From assembly GCF_900111305.1 (NCBI RefSeq), contig NZ_FOGS01000016.1, positions 1 through 40,960 on the forward strand: a stretch of DNA of 40,960 bases. Reading direction: 5' to 3'. A model generated the notes under the pieces. That model saw nothing but the letters and a program-made list of their open reading frames with translations. It searched no databases and was not told the DNA's origin. Below are positions 1 to 8,943 of the stretch, in pieces. The translations under genes and the position numbers were made by a program. Origin of the DNA: Vreelandella subterranea. GTDB lineage: Bacteria > Pseudomonadota > Gammaproteobacteria > Pseudomonadales > Halomonadaceae. Position 1 is the stretch's first letter, and the number at the start of each line of letters is the position of its first letter.

Positions 1-22
1 CCATGATCAAACTCTTCAGTTT
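1..22 (-). rRNA. 5' end of 16S rRNA gene (partial)
   Basis: Read on the minus strand, these bases match the conserved start of bacterial 16S rRNA (AAACTGAAGAGTTTGATCAT followed by GG). The mature 5' end is therefore near position 22 and the gene runs off the left edge. The match is supported by a boxA and an rrn-type promoter upstream in the right order and orientation. Confidence 0.93.
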
Positions 23-290
23 ACAATCATTGCGGTTCTTACCTGCCACCCGAAAGCGACAGAAGCGAACCAAACTTGGCTCAAGGTTTTCAAACGTTCT
101 CTCAAGATCCGAAGACCTTGGACGAGTCGCTTGCCTTGATATTTGGTGATTTACCACCCTCATCGGCAAGCGCCCACATGAATTACCTGATCACATTATT
201 AAAGAGCGTTTCGCTGTGCTGCTTGACTGACTAAAAAGTCAGTGAAAGGCTCGACCAACCGTTGAACTGCTTGGCCTCAGCGAGGAAGAC
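23..290 (-). other. rrn operon leader region
   Basis: This is untranslated leader between the rrn promoters and the 16S 5' end. It should hold the RNase III processing stem that flanks 16S. After the boxA, the minus strand reads GTGATCAGGTAATTCATGTG then GGCGCTTG, closely resembling the E. coli leader that follows boxA. I see no coding potential. Confidence 0.8.
195..208 (-). promoter_or_regulatory. rrn antitermination boxA
   Basis: The minus strand reads CGCTCTTTAATAAT, one or two changes from the E. coli rrn boxA (TGCTCTTTAACA). It is placed about 175 bases before the 16S 5' end. It would recruit NusB/NusE antitermination factors to the rRNA transcript. Confidence 0.88.
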
Positions 291-292
291 GT

Positions 293-320
293 ATTCTACG
301 CACTTCCGAAGGATTGTCAA
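293..320 (-). promoter_or_regulatory. rrn promoter P2 (proximal)
   Basis: On the minus strand there is a perfect -35 TTGACA (315-320), a 16-base spacer and a -10 TAGAAT (293-298). Transcription would start near 286 and run into the leader and 16S gene. Confidence 0.85.
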
Positions 321-455
321 TGACTGATTGGCAAAAATCGCGGCGGCGTGACATGACACATGAACCACGCTCGCTTGCCTAACCCGCTGACAAATCTGAG
401 GTTTTACACCTCATCTACCGCTGGCAACGCTGGGCGTCCCCGGCAGCGGATGCGT

Positions 456-503
456 ACTTTACGGTGTTGCTGGCGGGTTGGCAAGGGGTAATAAAATAAA
501 AAA
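456..503 (-). promoter_or_regulatory. rrn promoter P1 with UP-like element
   Basis: On the minus strand there is a -35 TTGCCA (479-484), a 17-base spacer and a -10 TAAAGT (456-461), followed by a GC-rich discriminator typical of stringently controlled rRNA promoters. Just upstream, 489-503 is pure A/T, as expected for an UP element. The same A/T run is the U-tract of the terminator at 494-537. Confidence 0.7.
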
Positions 504-537
504 GCGGCAGACTTCGTCAAAAGACGGAATCTACCGC
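494..537 (-). terminator. Terminator of acyl-CoA dehydrogenase gene
   Basis: The minus strand forms an imperfect hairpin of about 15 pairs (504-518 with 523-537) with a TTTT loop. It is followed by a T-rich tract (503 down to 489). It lies 67 bases past the stop codon of the gene ending at 605 and would shield the rrn promoters from read-through. Confidence 0.8.
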
Positions 538-604
538 AAACCACCGATCAGAACGCCTGACCAGAGAGTGCCCGTTCGCAGCCTGCGGCCGCGCTAACTG
601 TTAA

Positions 605-2410
605 TCAGATTTCAAACCCCAGACCAAAGTCCTCACTGGACATGGCCATCAGGCTACCCGCACCCGCCTGGATCATTTCCGCGTGGGCCTTGGTACGCGG
701 TAACAACCGCTGGTAATAGAAACGTGCAGTGTTCAACTTCGCGGCATAGAAAGCCTTGTCTTCGCCCGCTAGAGACACCGACGCCTGCTTGGCCGCCCGA
801 GCAAATAAGTACGCGAGCGTGACGTAACCGGAATACATAAGGTAATCAACGCTTGCCGCCCCGACTTCTTCTCGGTCCTGCATGGCTTTCATGCCAACGC
901 CCATGGTCAGCTCACCCCATTCGGCATTCAGCTTGGCCAGCGGCTCGACAAACTCTTTGAGGTCGGGGTTGTCGGCTTCTGCCTTGCAGAACTTGTGAAT
1001 CTCCTTGGTGAACACCTTCAACGATTCGCCCTGGCTCATCAATACTTTACGGCCCAGCAGGTCGAGGGCCTGAATACCGGTCGTGCCTTCATAGAGGCGG
1101 GTAATCCGCGCATCACGGACCAGCTGCTCCATTCCCCACTCTTTGATGAAGCCATGACCACCGTATACCTGCACGCCTTCGTTGGTACTTTCAAAACCGA
1201 CTTCCGTCAGGAAAGCTTTGACGACAGGCGTCAAAAGTCCGAGCAGCGTCTCGGCACGGTCACGCTCTTCACCCGCCTGCCCATGCTCGACCACGTCAAG
1301 CATTTGTGCGGTGTACAGCACCAGCATGCGCCCGCCTTCAGCAAAGGCTTTCTGGGTGAGTAGCATCCGGCGCACATCGGGATGAACGATGATAGGGTCA
1401 GCCGGCTTTTCAGGGGCCTGCTTACCTGAGAGGCCACGCATCTGCAGGCGGTCGCGGGCGTAGCTGAGCGAGTTTTGAAAACTGGCTTCGATCAACCCCA
1501 ACCCCTGGATTCCGACGCCGAGACGTGCCGCATTCATCATGGTGAACATGCACGCCAGCCCTTTATTAGGTGGTCCTACCAGGTAGCCGGTTGCGTCGTC
1601 GAAGTTCATCACGCAGGTGGCGTTACCGTGAATGCCCATCTTGTGCTCTAGCGAACCACAGGTGACGCCATTGCGTTCGCCGGGATTACCGTCTGCATCC
1701 GGCAGGAACTTGGGCACGACAAACAGCGAAATGCCCTTGGAGCCTTCAGGCGCATCAGGTAGCTTTGCCAGCACCAAATGAACGATATTCTCGGCAAGGT
1801 TGTGCTCACCTGCCGAGATAAAGATCTTGGTGCCAGTGATCGCGTACGCGTCACCCGCAACGGGGACTGCACGGGTCTTGATCAGACCAAGGTCGGTGCC
1901 GCAGTGCGGCTCGGTGAGGCACATGGTCCCCGTCCAGACGCCTTCAACCAGCTTGGTGAGATAGGCCGCCTTCTGCTCTTCGGTGCCGTGATGGCGCAGC
2001 GCATCCGCCGCGCCATGGGAAAGCCCTGGGTACATGCCCCACGCCAGGTTCGTCGCGCAGATCATTTCCGAGAGCATCATGGCAAGCGAGGGCGGCAAGC
2101 CCTGGCCACCCTGCTCGGGGTCGGCAGCCAGGCTTGGCCAGCCGCCTTCAACATACTGTTGATAGGCTTCTTTGAATCCTTTGGGCGCTTTTACCTCGCC
2201 GCCCTCTAACAGGCACCCTTCTTCATCACCGCTCTGGTTAAGGGGCAACAACACCTCGCGGGCAAAGCGTGCGCCCTCTTCCAGAATAGCGCTCACCACA
2301 TCGGGAGAAGCGTCCTCACCGTTGGGCAGCGAGGCATAATGAGCGGGGTAGTCAAACATCTCGTCCATGACGAAACGCATGTCACGCAAGGGGGCCTGGT
2401 AGCTGGGCAT
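605..2410 (-). CDS. Acyl-CoA dehydrogenase (long form, FadE/DmdC-like)
   Basis: This 601-residue flavoprotein should catalyse the first step of acyl-CoA beta-oxidation, making the trans-2-enoyl-CoA with FAD. It is longer than classical ~380-residue enzymes. It has the N-terminal extension (residues 1-35), the alpha/beta/alpha core and an extra C-terminal domain (about 465-601) of the subfamily that includes the methylmercaptopropionyl-CoA dehydrogenase DmdC. The core motif TEPHCGTD is at 167-174. The likely catalytic base is Glu441 in RLYEGTTG. The start at 2410 has a good AGGAGA ribosome site; the longer frame to 2446 lacks one. The gene stands alone between its own promoter and terminator, with a PsrA-type operator over its start site. 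The exact chain length or acyl specificity cannot be told from sequence. Confidence 0.92.
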   Translation of the reverse strand: MPSYQAPLRDMRFVMDEMFDYPAHYASLPNGEDASPDVVSAILEEGARFAREVLLPLNQSGDEEGCLLEGGEVKAPKGFKEAYQQYVEGGWPSLAADPEQGGQGLPPSLAMMLSEMICATNLAWGMYPGLSHGAADALRHHGTEEQKAAYLTKLVEGVWTGTMCLTEPHCGTDLGLIKTRAVPVAGDAYAITGTKIFISAGEHNLAENIVHLVLAKLPDAPEGSKGISLFVVPKFLPDADGNPGERNGVTCGSLEHKMGIHGNATCVMNFDDATGYLVGPPNKGLACMFTMMNAARLGVGIQGLGLIEASFQNSLSYARDRLQMRGLSGKQAPEKPADPIIVHPDVRRMLLTQKAFAEGGRMLVLYTAQMLDVVEHGQAGEERDRAETLLGLLTPVVKAFLTEVGFESTNEGVQVYGGHGFIKEWGMEQLVRDARITRLYEGTTGIQALDLLGRKVLMSQGESLKVFTKEIHKFCKAEADNPDLKEFVEPLAKLNAEWGELTMGVGMKAMQDREEVGAASVDYLMYSGYVTLAYLFARAAKQASVSLAGEDKAFYAAKLNTARFYYQRLLPRTKAHAEMIQAGAGSLMAMSSEDFGLGFEI

Positions 2411-2464
2411 GGCACTTCTCCTAAAACAGGGGGCTGAAAGCAACAAACGTCTTCAGAAAACGGC

Positions 2465-2484
2465 TTTCAAACACATGTTTGAAA
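2465..2484. promoter_or_regulatory. PsrA-type palindromic operator
   Basis: TTTCAAACACATGTTTGAAA is an inverted repeat with 9-base perfect arms. It contains CAAAC-N4-GTTTG, which fits the published PsrA consensus (G/C)AAAC-N2-4-GTTT(G/C) for fatty-acid-responsive repression in Pseudomonas and relatives. It overlaps the end of the -10 box and the start site of the acyl-CoA dehydrogenase promoter, where binding would block transcription. The psrA gene itself is not in the window. Confidence 0.75.
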
Positions 2485-2511
2485 ATTAGCGCGAGCCCAC
2501 CCAGTAGTCAA
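2483..2511 (-). promoter_or_regulatory. Promoter of acyl-CoA dehydrogenase gene
   Basis: On the minus strand there is a -35 TTGACT (2506-2511), a 17-base spacer and a -10 TAATTT (2483-2488). The start site would fall inside the palindrome at 2465-2484. Confidence 0.65.
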
Positions 2512-2578
2512 GCAGTCGTTTTAATTTAGACGCCCAAATCGCTACCACTTTAGTCGCCCAACGGGCCTGTCATGCCTC

Positions 2579-2616
2579 AAAAAAAATAAAGCCTGCCGAC
2601 GAGAACGCTGGCAGGC
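2579..2616 (-). terminator. Terminator after the SDR gene
   Basis: The stem GCCTGCC (2591-2597) / GGCAGGC (2610-2616) is followed on the minus strand by a T-rich run (2590-2579). It closes the transcription unit of the dehydrogenase ending at 2643. Confidence 0.85.
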
Positions 2617-2642
2617 CATCTAATAGCGGATGAATAGGACAC

Positions 2643-3410
2643 TTACTGCATTCGAATACCACCGTCCAGCCGAATCACTTCTCCGTTCAACATCGGGTTC
2701 GTAATAATTTGCTCTGCCAACTGGGCAAATTCTTCTGGCTTGCCCAGCCGTTTAGGGAAAGGAACGGCAGCGGCCAGCGCCTGGGTGGCTTCGTCAGGTA
2801 TTTCGCTCATCATGGGGGTTTCGAACACGCCGGGGGCAATGGCCATGACGCGAACGGCATGACGCGAAAGCTCCCGGGCAGCAGGCAGGCTCATACCCAC
2901 AACACCCGCTTTGGAGGCACTATATGCACACTGCCCCACCTGCCCGTCAAATGCCGCTATGGACGCCGTATTGATGATCACCCCCCGCTCGCCGGACTCA
3001 TTCGGCGTGTTTCTGGCCATCGCGGCCGCCGTCAGACGCATGACATTGAAGGTACCGACGAGATTGATATTGATCGTTTTGGTATAGCTTTCCAGGTCAG
3101 CGGGGTTGCCCTCACGATCAACCAGCTTGGCAACACTGACAACGCCCGCGCAGTGAATGACACCCGAGAGCCCGTGCTCGCCGCCCAATGCGACGGCGGT
3201 ATCAACTGCCTGCTGCATCTGCTCTTGGGACGTGATATCCGCCAGGCATGCACGGGCGTCTTCCCCCAATTGTTCTGCATGGGACTGGACACTGTCGCTG
3301 AGGTCGCACAAGACGACGCGAGCACCGGCAGCCACTAAGCGTTCTGCTGTCGCAGCGCCTAAGCCTGAAGCAGCGCCGGTGATTAAAAACGCATGATCCT
3401 TCACCTGCAT
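2643..3410 (-). CDS. SDR-family 3-hydroxyacyl-CoA dehydrogenase-like oxidoreductase
   Basis: This 255-residue classical short-chain dehydrogenase most resembles type II 3-hydroxyacyl-CoA dehydrogenases (HSD17B10-like). These oxidise 3-hydroxyacyl-CoA with NAD. The cofactor motif TGAASGLG is at 11-18 and a conserved Asp at 36 favours NAD. The catalytic residues are Asn116, Ser150, Tyr163 and Lys167 (YSASK). The start has an AGGGAA ribosome site. It lies 27 bases downstream of the acyl-CoA synthetase gene and is probably co-transcribed with it, fitting a beta-oxidation role. The family is broad, so another hydroxy substrate is possible. Confidence 0.88.
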   Translation of the reverse strand: MQVKDHAFLITGAASGLGAATAERLVAAGARVVLCDLSDSVQSHAEQLGEDARACLADITSQEQMQQAVDTAVALGGEHGLSGVIHCAGVVSVAKLVDREGNPADLESYTKTININLVGTFNVMRLTAAAMARNTPNESGERGVIINTASIAAFDGQVGQCAYSASKAGVVGMSLPAARELSRHAVRVMAIAPGVFETPMMSEIPDEATQALAAAVPFPKRLGKPEEFAQLAEQIITNPMLNGEVIRLDGGIRMQ

Positions 3411-3437
3411 GGTCGTGTTTCCCTGTCATGAAAGTCG

Positions 3438-5102
3438 TTATTGGCTCAAGTTGACGTCTTCTGCTGCTTGAGCGCGCAACTTGAAGCGCTGAATTTTGCC
3501 GCTCGGTGTCTTGGGCAGTTCGTCGACAAATTCGATGGCCCGGGGAAATGCATGGGCCGACAAACGGTCTCGCACCTGTTGACGAATTTCATCCGCCAGG
3601 GCTTCGCTTGCCTCGTAGCCATCACGCAACACGATGTACGACTTGATCACTTCGCCCCGAATCTCATCCGGCTGGCCAACCGCGGCCGACTCCGCCACAG
3701 CAGGGTGTGCCATGACGCTGTTTTCGACATCGGTCGGGCCCACCCGGTAGCCGGAGGTCGTGATGATATCGTCATCACGGCCAGCAAACTGAAACGACCC
3801 GTCTTCGTTGCGAATCACCACATCGCCCGTCAGGTAATACCCCTGCACGAAGGGATCTTTTTCCCACCAGGTGTAGCCCTGAAAAAAGTGCGCGGGGGAC
3901 TGCTCGATATCCACGGCCAGAACACCGGGCTCGCCGGGCGGAAGCTCGTTATACTCGGCGTCCAGAATCGCCAGCCGGTACCCTGGCATGGGCACCCCCA
4001 TGCCACCGACATGCTTGGGGTGATCCAGGGCATGGTGATTATTGCACGTCATCCCGGTTTCGGTTTGCCCATAGTGGTCCATCACCGAACAGCCTAATGA
4101 CGTCTCCACCCATGACACTACTTCGGTATTGAGCGGTTCGCCTGCTGAACTGGCGGCACGTAACTCAAGCGTTTGGTGGGCGTCGTCGAAAAGGCCTGAC
4201 GCCTTCATCAGCCGGTAGGCGGTTGGTGCTGCAGCGAAGTTGGTAATGCGGTGGCGCTTCATGAACTCAAGCGCGCCTTCGGCACTGAACCCTGCTTCGC
4301 AGAAGTGGGTCGTGACCCCCAGAAGCAATGGGCCCGCAATGGCATAGTAAAGGCCGTATGCCCAGCCGGGGTCGGCCATGTTCCAGAAGCGATCCTCCTC
4401 GCGAAGGTCGACTGCCAATTCCATGTAGAAGGCAAATGCCGTCATACCGGAAAGCGGCACGGCAACCCCCTTTGGCTTGCCCACCGTCCCGGAAGTAAAC
4501 ATCTGCAGGAAAGGTTTATCCGCGGACAGGCGGGGCGGCTCGCCGCTCATTGACGTGTGCGTCAACGCCGTTTGCCAATCATGGTCGTCGGGGTGCTCCC
4601 GGGTCGGGCCACCGACGGCCAATACGTGTGGGCACTGGCCCAAGCCATCAAACTTGTAGCGGTTCGCATGATCGGTAATGACAAGTCTGGAGTCAGCCCG
4701 CCCCAACCGATAATCCACTGCATCTGGGCCAAAGGCAGTGAATAGCGGCTGGTAGACCGCGCCAATACGCCAGGTCGCCACCACGGCGACCAGAAGCGCC
4801 AGCGAACGGGGGAGCATACACGCAATGCGATCCCCCTCGCCTAGTCCTTGAGATTGAAACCAGCCCGCCAGCTTGGCGCTCTGCTGATCGAGCTCTTTAT
4901 AGCTAAGCGTGTGCGTGGTGCCTTCCAGATCCTCCTGCACCATAGCCAACACCTCGCCCCTGCCAGCACGGACATGACGCCCACAACACGCCTCAAAGGC
5001 GTTTAAATAACCATCCTGATGATCGTCAAGTTTGGCGATGACGTCTCCGATAGAAAACGAATCAAGGTAATCCGAGTAATTGGGGCGTGATGTCGCAGTC
5101 AT
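3438..5102 (-). CDS. AMP-forming acyl-CoA synthetase
   Basis: This 554-residue member of the adenylate-forming (ANL) family should activate a carboxylic acid to its CoA thioester via an acyl-AMP. The P-loop-like motif TSGTVGKPKG is at 203-212, followed by the YGQTETG motif. The hinge region TGDVVIRNEDG...GRDDDIITTSGYRVGP comes next, and the C-terminal catalytic lysine is in TPSGKIQR (about Lys536). The chosen start (MTATSRP) has only a modest AGAGAG ribosome site; an in-frame extension to 5171 looks like untranslated leader. It resembles acetyl/medium-chain or aryl acid ligases more than the long-chain FadD encoded at 27601. It heads a two-gene unit with the SDR, and the TetR gene upstream is on the same strand. 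The substrate is unknown. Confidence 0.88.
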   Translation of the reverse strand: MTATSRPNYSDYLDSFSIGDVIAKLDDHQDGYLNAFEACCGRHVRAGRGEVLAMVQEDLEGTTHTLSYKELDQQSAKLAGWFQSQGLGEGDRIACMLPRSLALLVAVVATWRIGAVYQPLFTAFGPDAVDYRLGRADSRLVITDHANRYKFDGLGQCPHVLAVGGPTREHPDDHDWQTALTHTSMSGEPPRLSADKPFLQMFTSGTVGKPKGVAVPLSGMTAFAFYMELAVDLREEDRFWNMADPGWAYGLYYAIAGPLLLGVTTHFCEAGFSAEGALEFMKRHRITNFAAAPTAYRLMKASGLFDDAHQTLELRAASSAGEPLNTEVVSWVETSLGCSVMDHYGQTETGMTCNNHHALDHPKHVGGMGVPMPGYRLAILDAEYNELPPGEPGVLAVDIEQSPAHFFQGYTWWEKDPFVQGYYLTGDVVIRNEDGSFQFAGRDDDIITTSGYRVGPTDVENSVMAHPAVAESAAVGQPDEIRGEVIKSYIVLRDGYEASEALADEIRQQVRDRLSAHAFPRAIEFVDELPKTPSGKIQRFKLRAQAAEDVNLSQ

Positions 5103-5175
5103 GATGGCTCTCTTGGGTATTGTTGGTAGTGAGCATCGGGCTACCTGCGCAGGCGCCGATATTGCTATCATCAGT

Positions 5176-5189
5176 TTACGTTAACGGAA
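5176..5189. promoter_or_regulatory. Candidate operator upstream of acyl-CoA synthetase
   Basis: TTACGTTAACGGAA is an inverted repeat with a perfect CGTTAACG core and one mismatched pair. It lies in the 160-base gap between the TetR stop and the synthetase start. It resembles sites I recall for LiuR-type regulators of branched-chain acyl-CoA catabolism, but it could equally serve the neighbouring TetR protein. Confidence 0.35.
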
Positions 5190-5262
5190 CCCTTTGAATA
5201 AAACCACGCTAAAAGCAAACACGAAGAAGCGCAAGCGAGTCGAAGCATTTACTGGTTATACG

Positions 5263-5871
5263 TTAGTCGTGAGCAGCCAGGGAATCACCCTGTTCACTCT
5301 GACGGGCCATGATCATCCCGACCAGTTCATCGGCCAGGTCATCCGGTGTTCTGGGGCCATCCGGGTCGTACCAGCGTACCGTCCAGTTTAACGCGCCCAG
5401 TACAAAGCGGGAGACAAGGAAGCGATCCCCGTGAATCAGCCCTGCTGCCAAGGCATCATCGATCACCGCCACCCACAGCGCTTCGTACGCATCGCGAAGA
5501 TGGCTCAGATGGGCACTCGCCGCAGGCGCTAGCCTTCGCCATTCAAACAGTGCGACCACGTGGGCATTGCGATCGGTAAACAGTGTTTCGAGGTGTGCTC
5601 GCGCCATCGCACGCAGACGCGCTTCGGGGTCATCTTCGCAGTCATCGAGCGCCCGACGCGCAATCAACAGCGCATTGTGAGTGCCTTCTTCAATCACAGC
5701 CGCCAGGATTTCCTTTTTATCTTTAAAATGGTGGAACAAGCTACCGGACTTGATCCCCATTTCCTGCGCCAGCATGCGCACCGTGGTACGGTCAAAGCCT
5801 TCCTGGACAAATAGCTGAGCCGCGAGGCGTGTTAATTCCTTGCGACGAGGAGATGCATTCATTACATTCAT
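5263..5871 (-). CDS. TetR/AcrR-family transcriptional regulator
   Basis: The protein is about 202 residues. The N-terminal helix-turn-helix is clear (RRKELTRLAAQLFVQEGFDRT, then VRMLAQEMGIKSGSLFHHFKDKKEIL). The rest is an all-helical ligand-binding domain with no recognisable signature. It sits between the acyl-CoA synthetase gene (same strand) and a divergent thiolase gene, so an acyl-CoA-type ligand and local control are likely; this is inference from context. The start is uncertain: the ATG at 5871, an ATG at 5862 and a GTG at 5880 are all in frame and none has a good ribosome site. The stretch up to 5946 is not expected to be coding. Confidence 0.85.
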   Translation of the reverse strand: MNVMNASPRRKELTRLAAQLFVQEGFDRTTVRMLAQEMGIKSGSLFHHFKDKKEILAAVIEEGTHNALLIARRALDDCEDDPEARLRAMARAHLETLFTDRNAHVVALFEWRRLAPAASAHLSHLRDAYEALWVAVIDDALAAGLIHGDRFLVSRFVLGALNWTVRWYDPDGPRTPDDLADELVGMIMARQSEQGDSLAAHD

Positions 5872-5988
5872 GTCGTTCACACTAGCGCTTGCTTGGTTAC
5901 CTCGGAGAAGACCACAGCACCGGCAACGGGTCAACGCATAGCGCACCTCTACAGCGAGATAATCACAATAACCTCAATGGAGAACACC

Positions 5989-7176
5989 ATGAGTAACGCT
6001 AAAGACATCGTGTTTCTGTCGGCAACACGCACCCCGATGGGCGGCATGATGGGCAGCCTGTCGAGCATGAGTGCTCCCGAGCTGGGTGCCATTGCCATCC
6101 GCGCCGCGATTGACCGTGCCGGTATCGACCCCGCGACAATCGAAGAAGGCATCATGGGCTGTGTACTGCCCGCTGGCGTTAAACAGGGCCCGGCGCGACA
6201 AGCCATGCGCCAGGCAGGTATCCCCGATGCCAACGGCGCCACCACCATTAACAAGCTGTGTGGCTCGGGAATGAAAGCCGCCATGCTGGCCCACGACCTG
6301 ATCAAGGCAGGCAGCGGCGATGTCATCCTCGCTGGCGGCATGGAGTCCATGTCCAACGCTCCCCATGTGCTCACAAAGGCGCGCAGCGGTTATCGGTTAG
6401 GCCACGGAGAGCTGAAAGATCACATGTTCCTGGATGGCCTGGAAGATGCCGAGACCGGCAAGCTGATGGGTGTCTTCGCCCAGGATGTCGCGTCTCAGCG
6501 TGGCTACACCCGCGAGCGGCTTGACGATTTTGCCATCGCCTCCCTCGAGCGCGCCATGGCGGCTACCAATGCGGGACACTTAGATGCCGAAATGGCCGCC
6601 GTCACCGTCAGCTCGCGCCATGGCGAGGCCCTGGTTGAACATGACGAGCAGCCCTTTCAGGCCAAACTGGATAAAATCCGCCAGTTGCGTCCTGCCTTTG
6701 CCAAAGAGGGCACCATTACCGCCGCCAACTCAAGCTCGATATCGGACGGCGCGTCGGCACTTATCCTGGCGAGTCAGGCAGCGGCAGATCAGCACGGTCT
6801 TAATCCGCTGGCACGCATGCTGGGACACACCACCCACTCACGCCACCCGAGCGAGTTCACAATTGCCCCGGTGGGCGCGATTGAAAAGTTGATGAAAAAG
6901 CTGGATTGGCGCGTTGAGGACGTTGATCTGTTCGAAATCAACGAGGCCTTTGCCGTGGTGACGCTGATGGCGATGGATGATCTGGGCCTCTCCCATGACA
7001 AGGTCAACGTCTTTGGCGGCGCCTGCGCCCAGGGCCACCCGATCGGCTCTACCGGCTCACGCATTATCGCGACGTTAATCCACGCGCTGCGCACCAAAGG
7101 CGGCAAGCGCGGTATTGCAAGCCTGTGCATCGGCGGCGGCGAAGCCACGGCCGTCGCCGTCGAGTTGATGGATTAA
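5989..7176 (+). CDS. Acetyl-CoA C-acyltransferase (thiolase)
   Basis: This 395-residue thiolase cleaves 3-ketoacyl-CoA with CoA, or condenses acetyl-CoA in reverse. The acylation cysteine is Cys91 in NKLCGSGMKA. His350 is in GGACAQGHPIGSTGSR and the second cysteine, Cys380, is in CIGGGEA. The NEAFA motif is present. The length is normal for the biosynthetic/acetoacetyl type (PhaA/AtoB). The start at 5989 has a GGAG ribosome site six bases away; the open frame back to 5893 is leader. It is divergent from the TetR gene and completes most of a beta-oxidation set with its neighbours. Confidence 0.93.
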   Translation: MSNAKDIVFLSATRTPMGGMMGSLSSMSAPELGAIAIRAAIDRAGIDPATIEEGIMGCVLPAGVKQGPARQAMRQAGIPDANGATTINKLCGSGMKAAMLAHDLIKAGSGDVILAGGMESMSNAPHVLTKARSGYRLGHGELKDHMFLDGLEDAETGKLMGVFAQDVASQRGYTRERLDDFAIASLERAMAATNAGHLDAEMAAVTVSSRHGEALVEHDEQPFQAKLDKIRQLRPAFAKEGTITAANSSSISDGASALILASQAAADQHGLNPLARMLGHTTHSRHPSEFTIAPVGAIEKLMKKLDWRVEDVDLFEINEAFAVVTLMAMDDLGLSHDKVNVFGGACAQGHPIGSTGSRIIATLIHALRTKGGKRGIASLCIGGGEATAVAVELMD

Positions 7177-7187
7177 CTGCCCGCAAC

Positions 7188-7219
7188 CCCCAGCGCATGG
7201 GAATTTCGCTGCGCTGGGG
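7188..7219. other. Hairpin between convergent thiolase and chemoreceptor genes
   Basis: CCCCAGCGCA (7188-7197) pairs perfectly with TGCGCTGGGG (7210-7219). No T-tract follows on either strand, so intrinsic termination is uncertain. It is placed where a bidirectional transcript end would be expected. Confidence 0.5.
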
Positions 7220-7236
7220 AAACCCACCCCCTAGTC

Positions 7237-8928
7237 CTAGTTCAGCGCCAACACTTCGTGTGACGGAACCTGATCCCGGCCCCTTGATGAATCGCTAAGC
7301 GCCTCCGAACCTTCCTCTTGTGGATCAGGCATTGGCGGCGTCTCTTTTTCTACACCCGACGTCACTATCTCACCGGTCACCTTGAACTGGCCGGCGTATT
7401 CGCGCATTTGCGAAGCTTCTTCTGACAGCTCTGAAGAATATTGAGCCGCTTTATTGACCAGTCGCATGGTATCTTGCGTGGTGGTTTCGATATCGCCAAC
7501 CGCTTGATTAACCTCTTTAATCCCTCGCCGCTGCTCCTCGGACGCATGCGCTATTTGCGTCATTAATCCATCTACGTAGCTGGCGGCATGCATGATAGCG
7601 CGTGTTCGCTCACCGGCCTGTTGGGATAGTAGGCTACCTTGCTGAACACTATTACTTGATGCCTCGATACGTGTTCTGATCTCACTGGCCGCATTAGCAC
7701 TACGCGTTGCCAAGGCACGCACCTCACTGGCAACCACCGCGAACCCGCGCCCGTGCTCACCGGCACGCGCCGCTTCTACGGAGGCATTCAGCGCCAAGAT
7801 GTTGGTCTGAAAAGCGATGCTTTCTATCATCTTGATGATGCTTTGAATCTCCTCAGAGTGATCATTGATGGCTTCCATCGTCGCGACAAGCTGGGAAATG
7901 ACGTCGTCACCCTCTTTTGCTTTCTGGGAGACATCTGTTGTCGACTGACTGACATGGTCAGCGTTTTCCGCGTTTTGATTAACCGTCGCGGTTAGCTGCT
8001 CCAGACTCGCCGCAATTTGCTGCAATGCAGAGACTTGCGTATCCGTTTGGCTGGTCAATCGTTCATTCTGTTCTGTCATCTCCTGGCTGTTGCTATATAC
8101 CTGCTGACTGCTGGCGGCAAGGCGGTTGACCGTCGCTGTCAGTGAGTCCTGCATGCTGGCAAGCTCGCTGAACAGTTGCCCAATCTCATTGTTCGAATGC
8201 GCGTTTACTGGAGCAGACAGGTCACCCTTGGCAATACGCTGAAAGTGCCCTCTGATATTTTTTAAAGGGCCAAGCACATTCCTGCGCACGCCCCAAACGA
8301 CAAAGCCCACGACTACCAGTGCCGCGATGAGTACCGCTACCACGCCCCAGAAGAGCAATGAAGACACTTGATCGAAGCGTGCCAACAATCCATTACCCCG
8401 TTGAGCGGATGCTTCGAAAAAAGCTTCGACACTTTCTACAAAATGCTCACTGCTCTCATCCACCCGCGACTCACCCGACAGAAAGCCGGACACATCACGC
8501 TCATCAAGCATCATCATTTGCAGGCTGAGATTGTTGTTAACAAAGGATTGAAAATCATCTGTTAACTGATCAACCAGGGCCTGTTGGCTCGGCGCAATAT
8601 GACTCGATGTAAATTGTGAAAAATGCGCTTTCGCCGATTCAAGCAACTGGTGTGCCTCTTCCAGCAACGGCTCGGGACGATCAAAAGACGGGGTTCGAAT
8701 GAGCTCCGCGGCACGATTCATCTGGATACGAGCACGCAGCAACTCACTATAAGCGCTGTTGAGCTCACTGATTTGTGCCATATCGCGCTGATGTACTGAT
8801 GTGAAGGCATCCCGCCCAAACTGGTTGGCAAATAATCCAAGTGCACCAATAAGTAGGATCAAACCGCTAAATGCCGCCAAAACCAGCATCCCGCTCATTT
8901 TGACGCTTAGGTGATTAACAAGCTTCAT
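7237..8928 (-). CDS. Methyl-accepting chemotaxis protein
   Basis: This 563-residue transmembrane chemoreceptor has TM1 at about 15-35 and a periplasmic region of about 155 residues that looks like a Tar-type four-helix bundle. TM2 is at about 191-213, followed by HAMP (214-266). The cytoplasmic signalling helix has the signature hairpin [20 protein letters not shown] at about 373-392. No C-terminal pentapeptide tether for CheR/CheB is present. The start at 8928 has GAGG nine bases upstream; the in-frame ATG at 8943 abuts the stop of the arsenate reductase gene and lacks a ribosome site. Its position just after arsC on the same strand suggests co-transcription and a role in sensing arsenic species, phosphate, or a related stress. 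The ligand is unknown. Confidence 0.93.
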   Translation of the reverse strand: MKLVNHLSVKMSGMLVLAAFSGLILLIGALGLFANQFGRDAFTSVHQRDMAQISELNSAYSELLRARIQMNRAAELIRTPSFDRPEPLLEEAHQLLESAKAHFSQFTSSHIAPSQQALVDQLTDDFQSFVNNNLSLQMMMLDERDVSGFLSGESRVDESSEHFVESVEAFFEASAQRGNGLLARFDQVSSLLFWGVVAVLIAALVVVGFVVWGVRRNVLGPLKNIRGHFQRIAKGDLSAPVNAHSNNEIGQLFSELASMQDSLTATVNRLAASSQQVYSNSQEMTEQNERLTSQTDTQVSALQQIAASLEQLTATVNQNAENADHVSQSTTDVSQKAKEGDDVISQLVATMEAINDHSEEIQSIIKMIESIAFQTNILALNASVEAARAGEHGRGFAVVASEVRALATRSANAASEIRTRIEASSNSVQQGSLLSQQAGERTRAIMHAASYVDGLMTQIAHASEEQRRGIKEVNQAVGDIETTTQDTMRLVNKAAQYSSELSEEASQMREYAGQFKVTGEIVTSGVEKETPPMPDPQEEGSEALSDSSRGRDQVPSHEVLALN

Positions 8929-8943
8929 CACGACACGCCTCAT

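Noticed and set aside
23..290. tRNA or small protein genes in the gene-free left region
   Set aside because: No cloverleaf or supported reading frame; boxA and promoters explain it as rrn leader.
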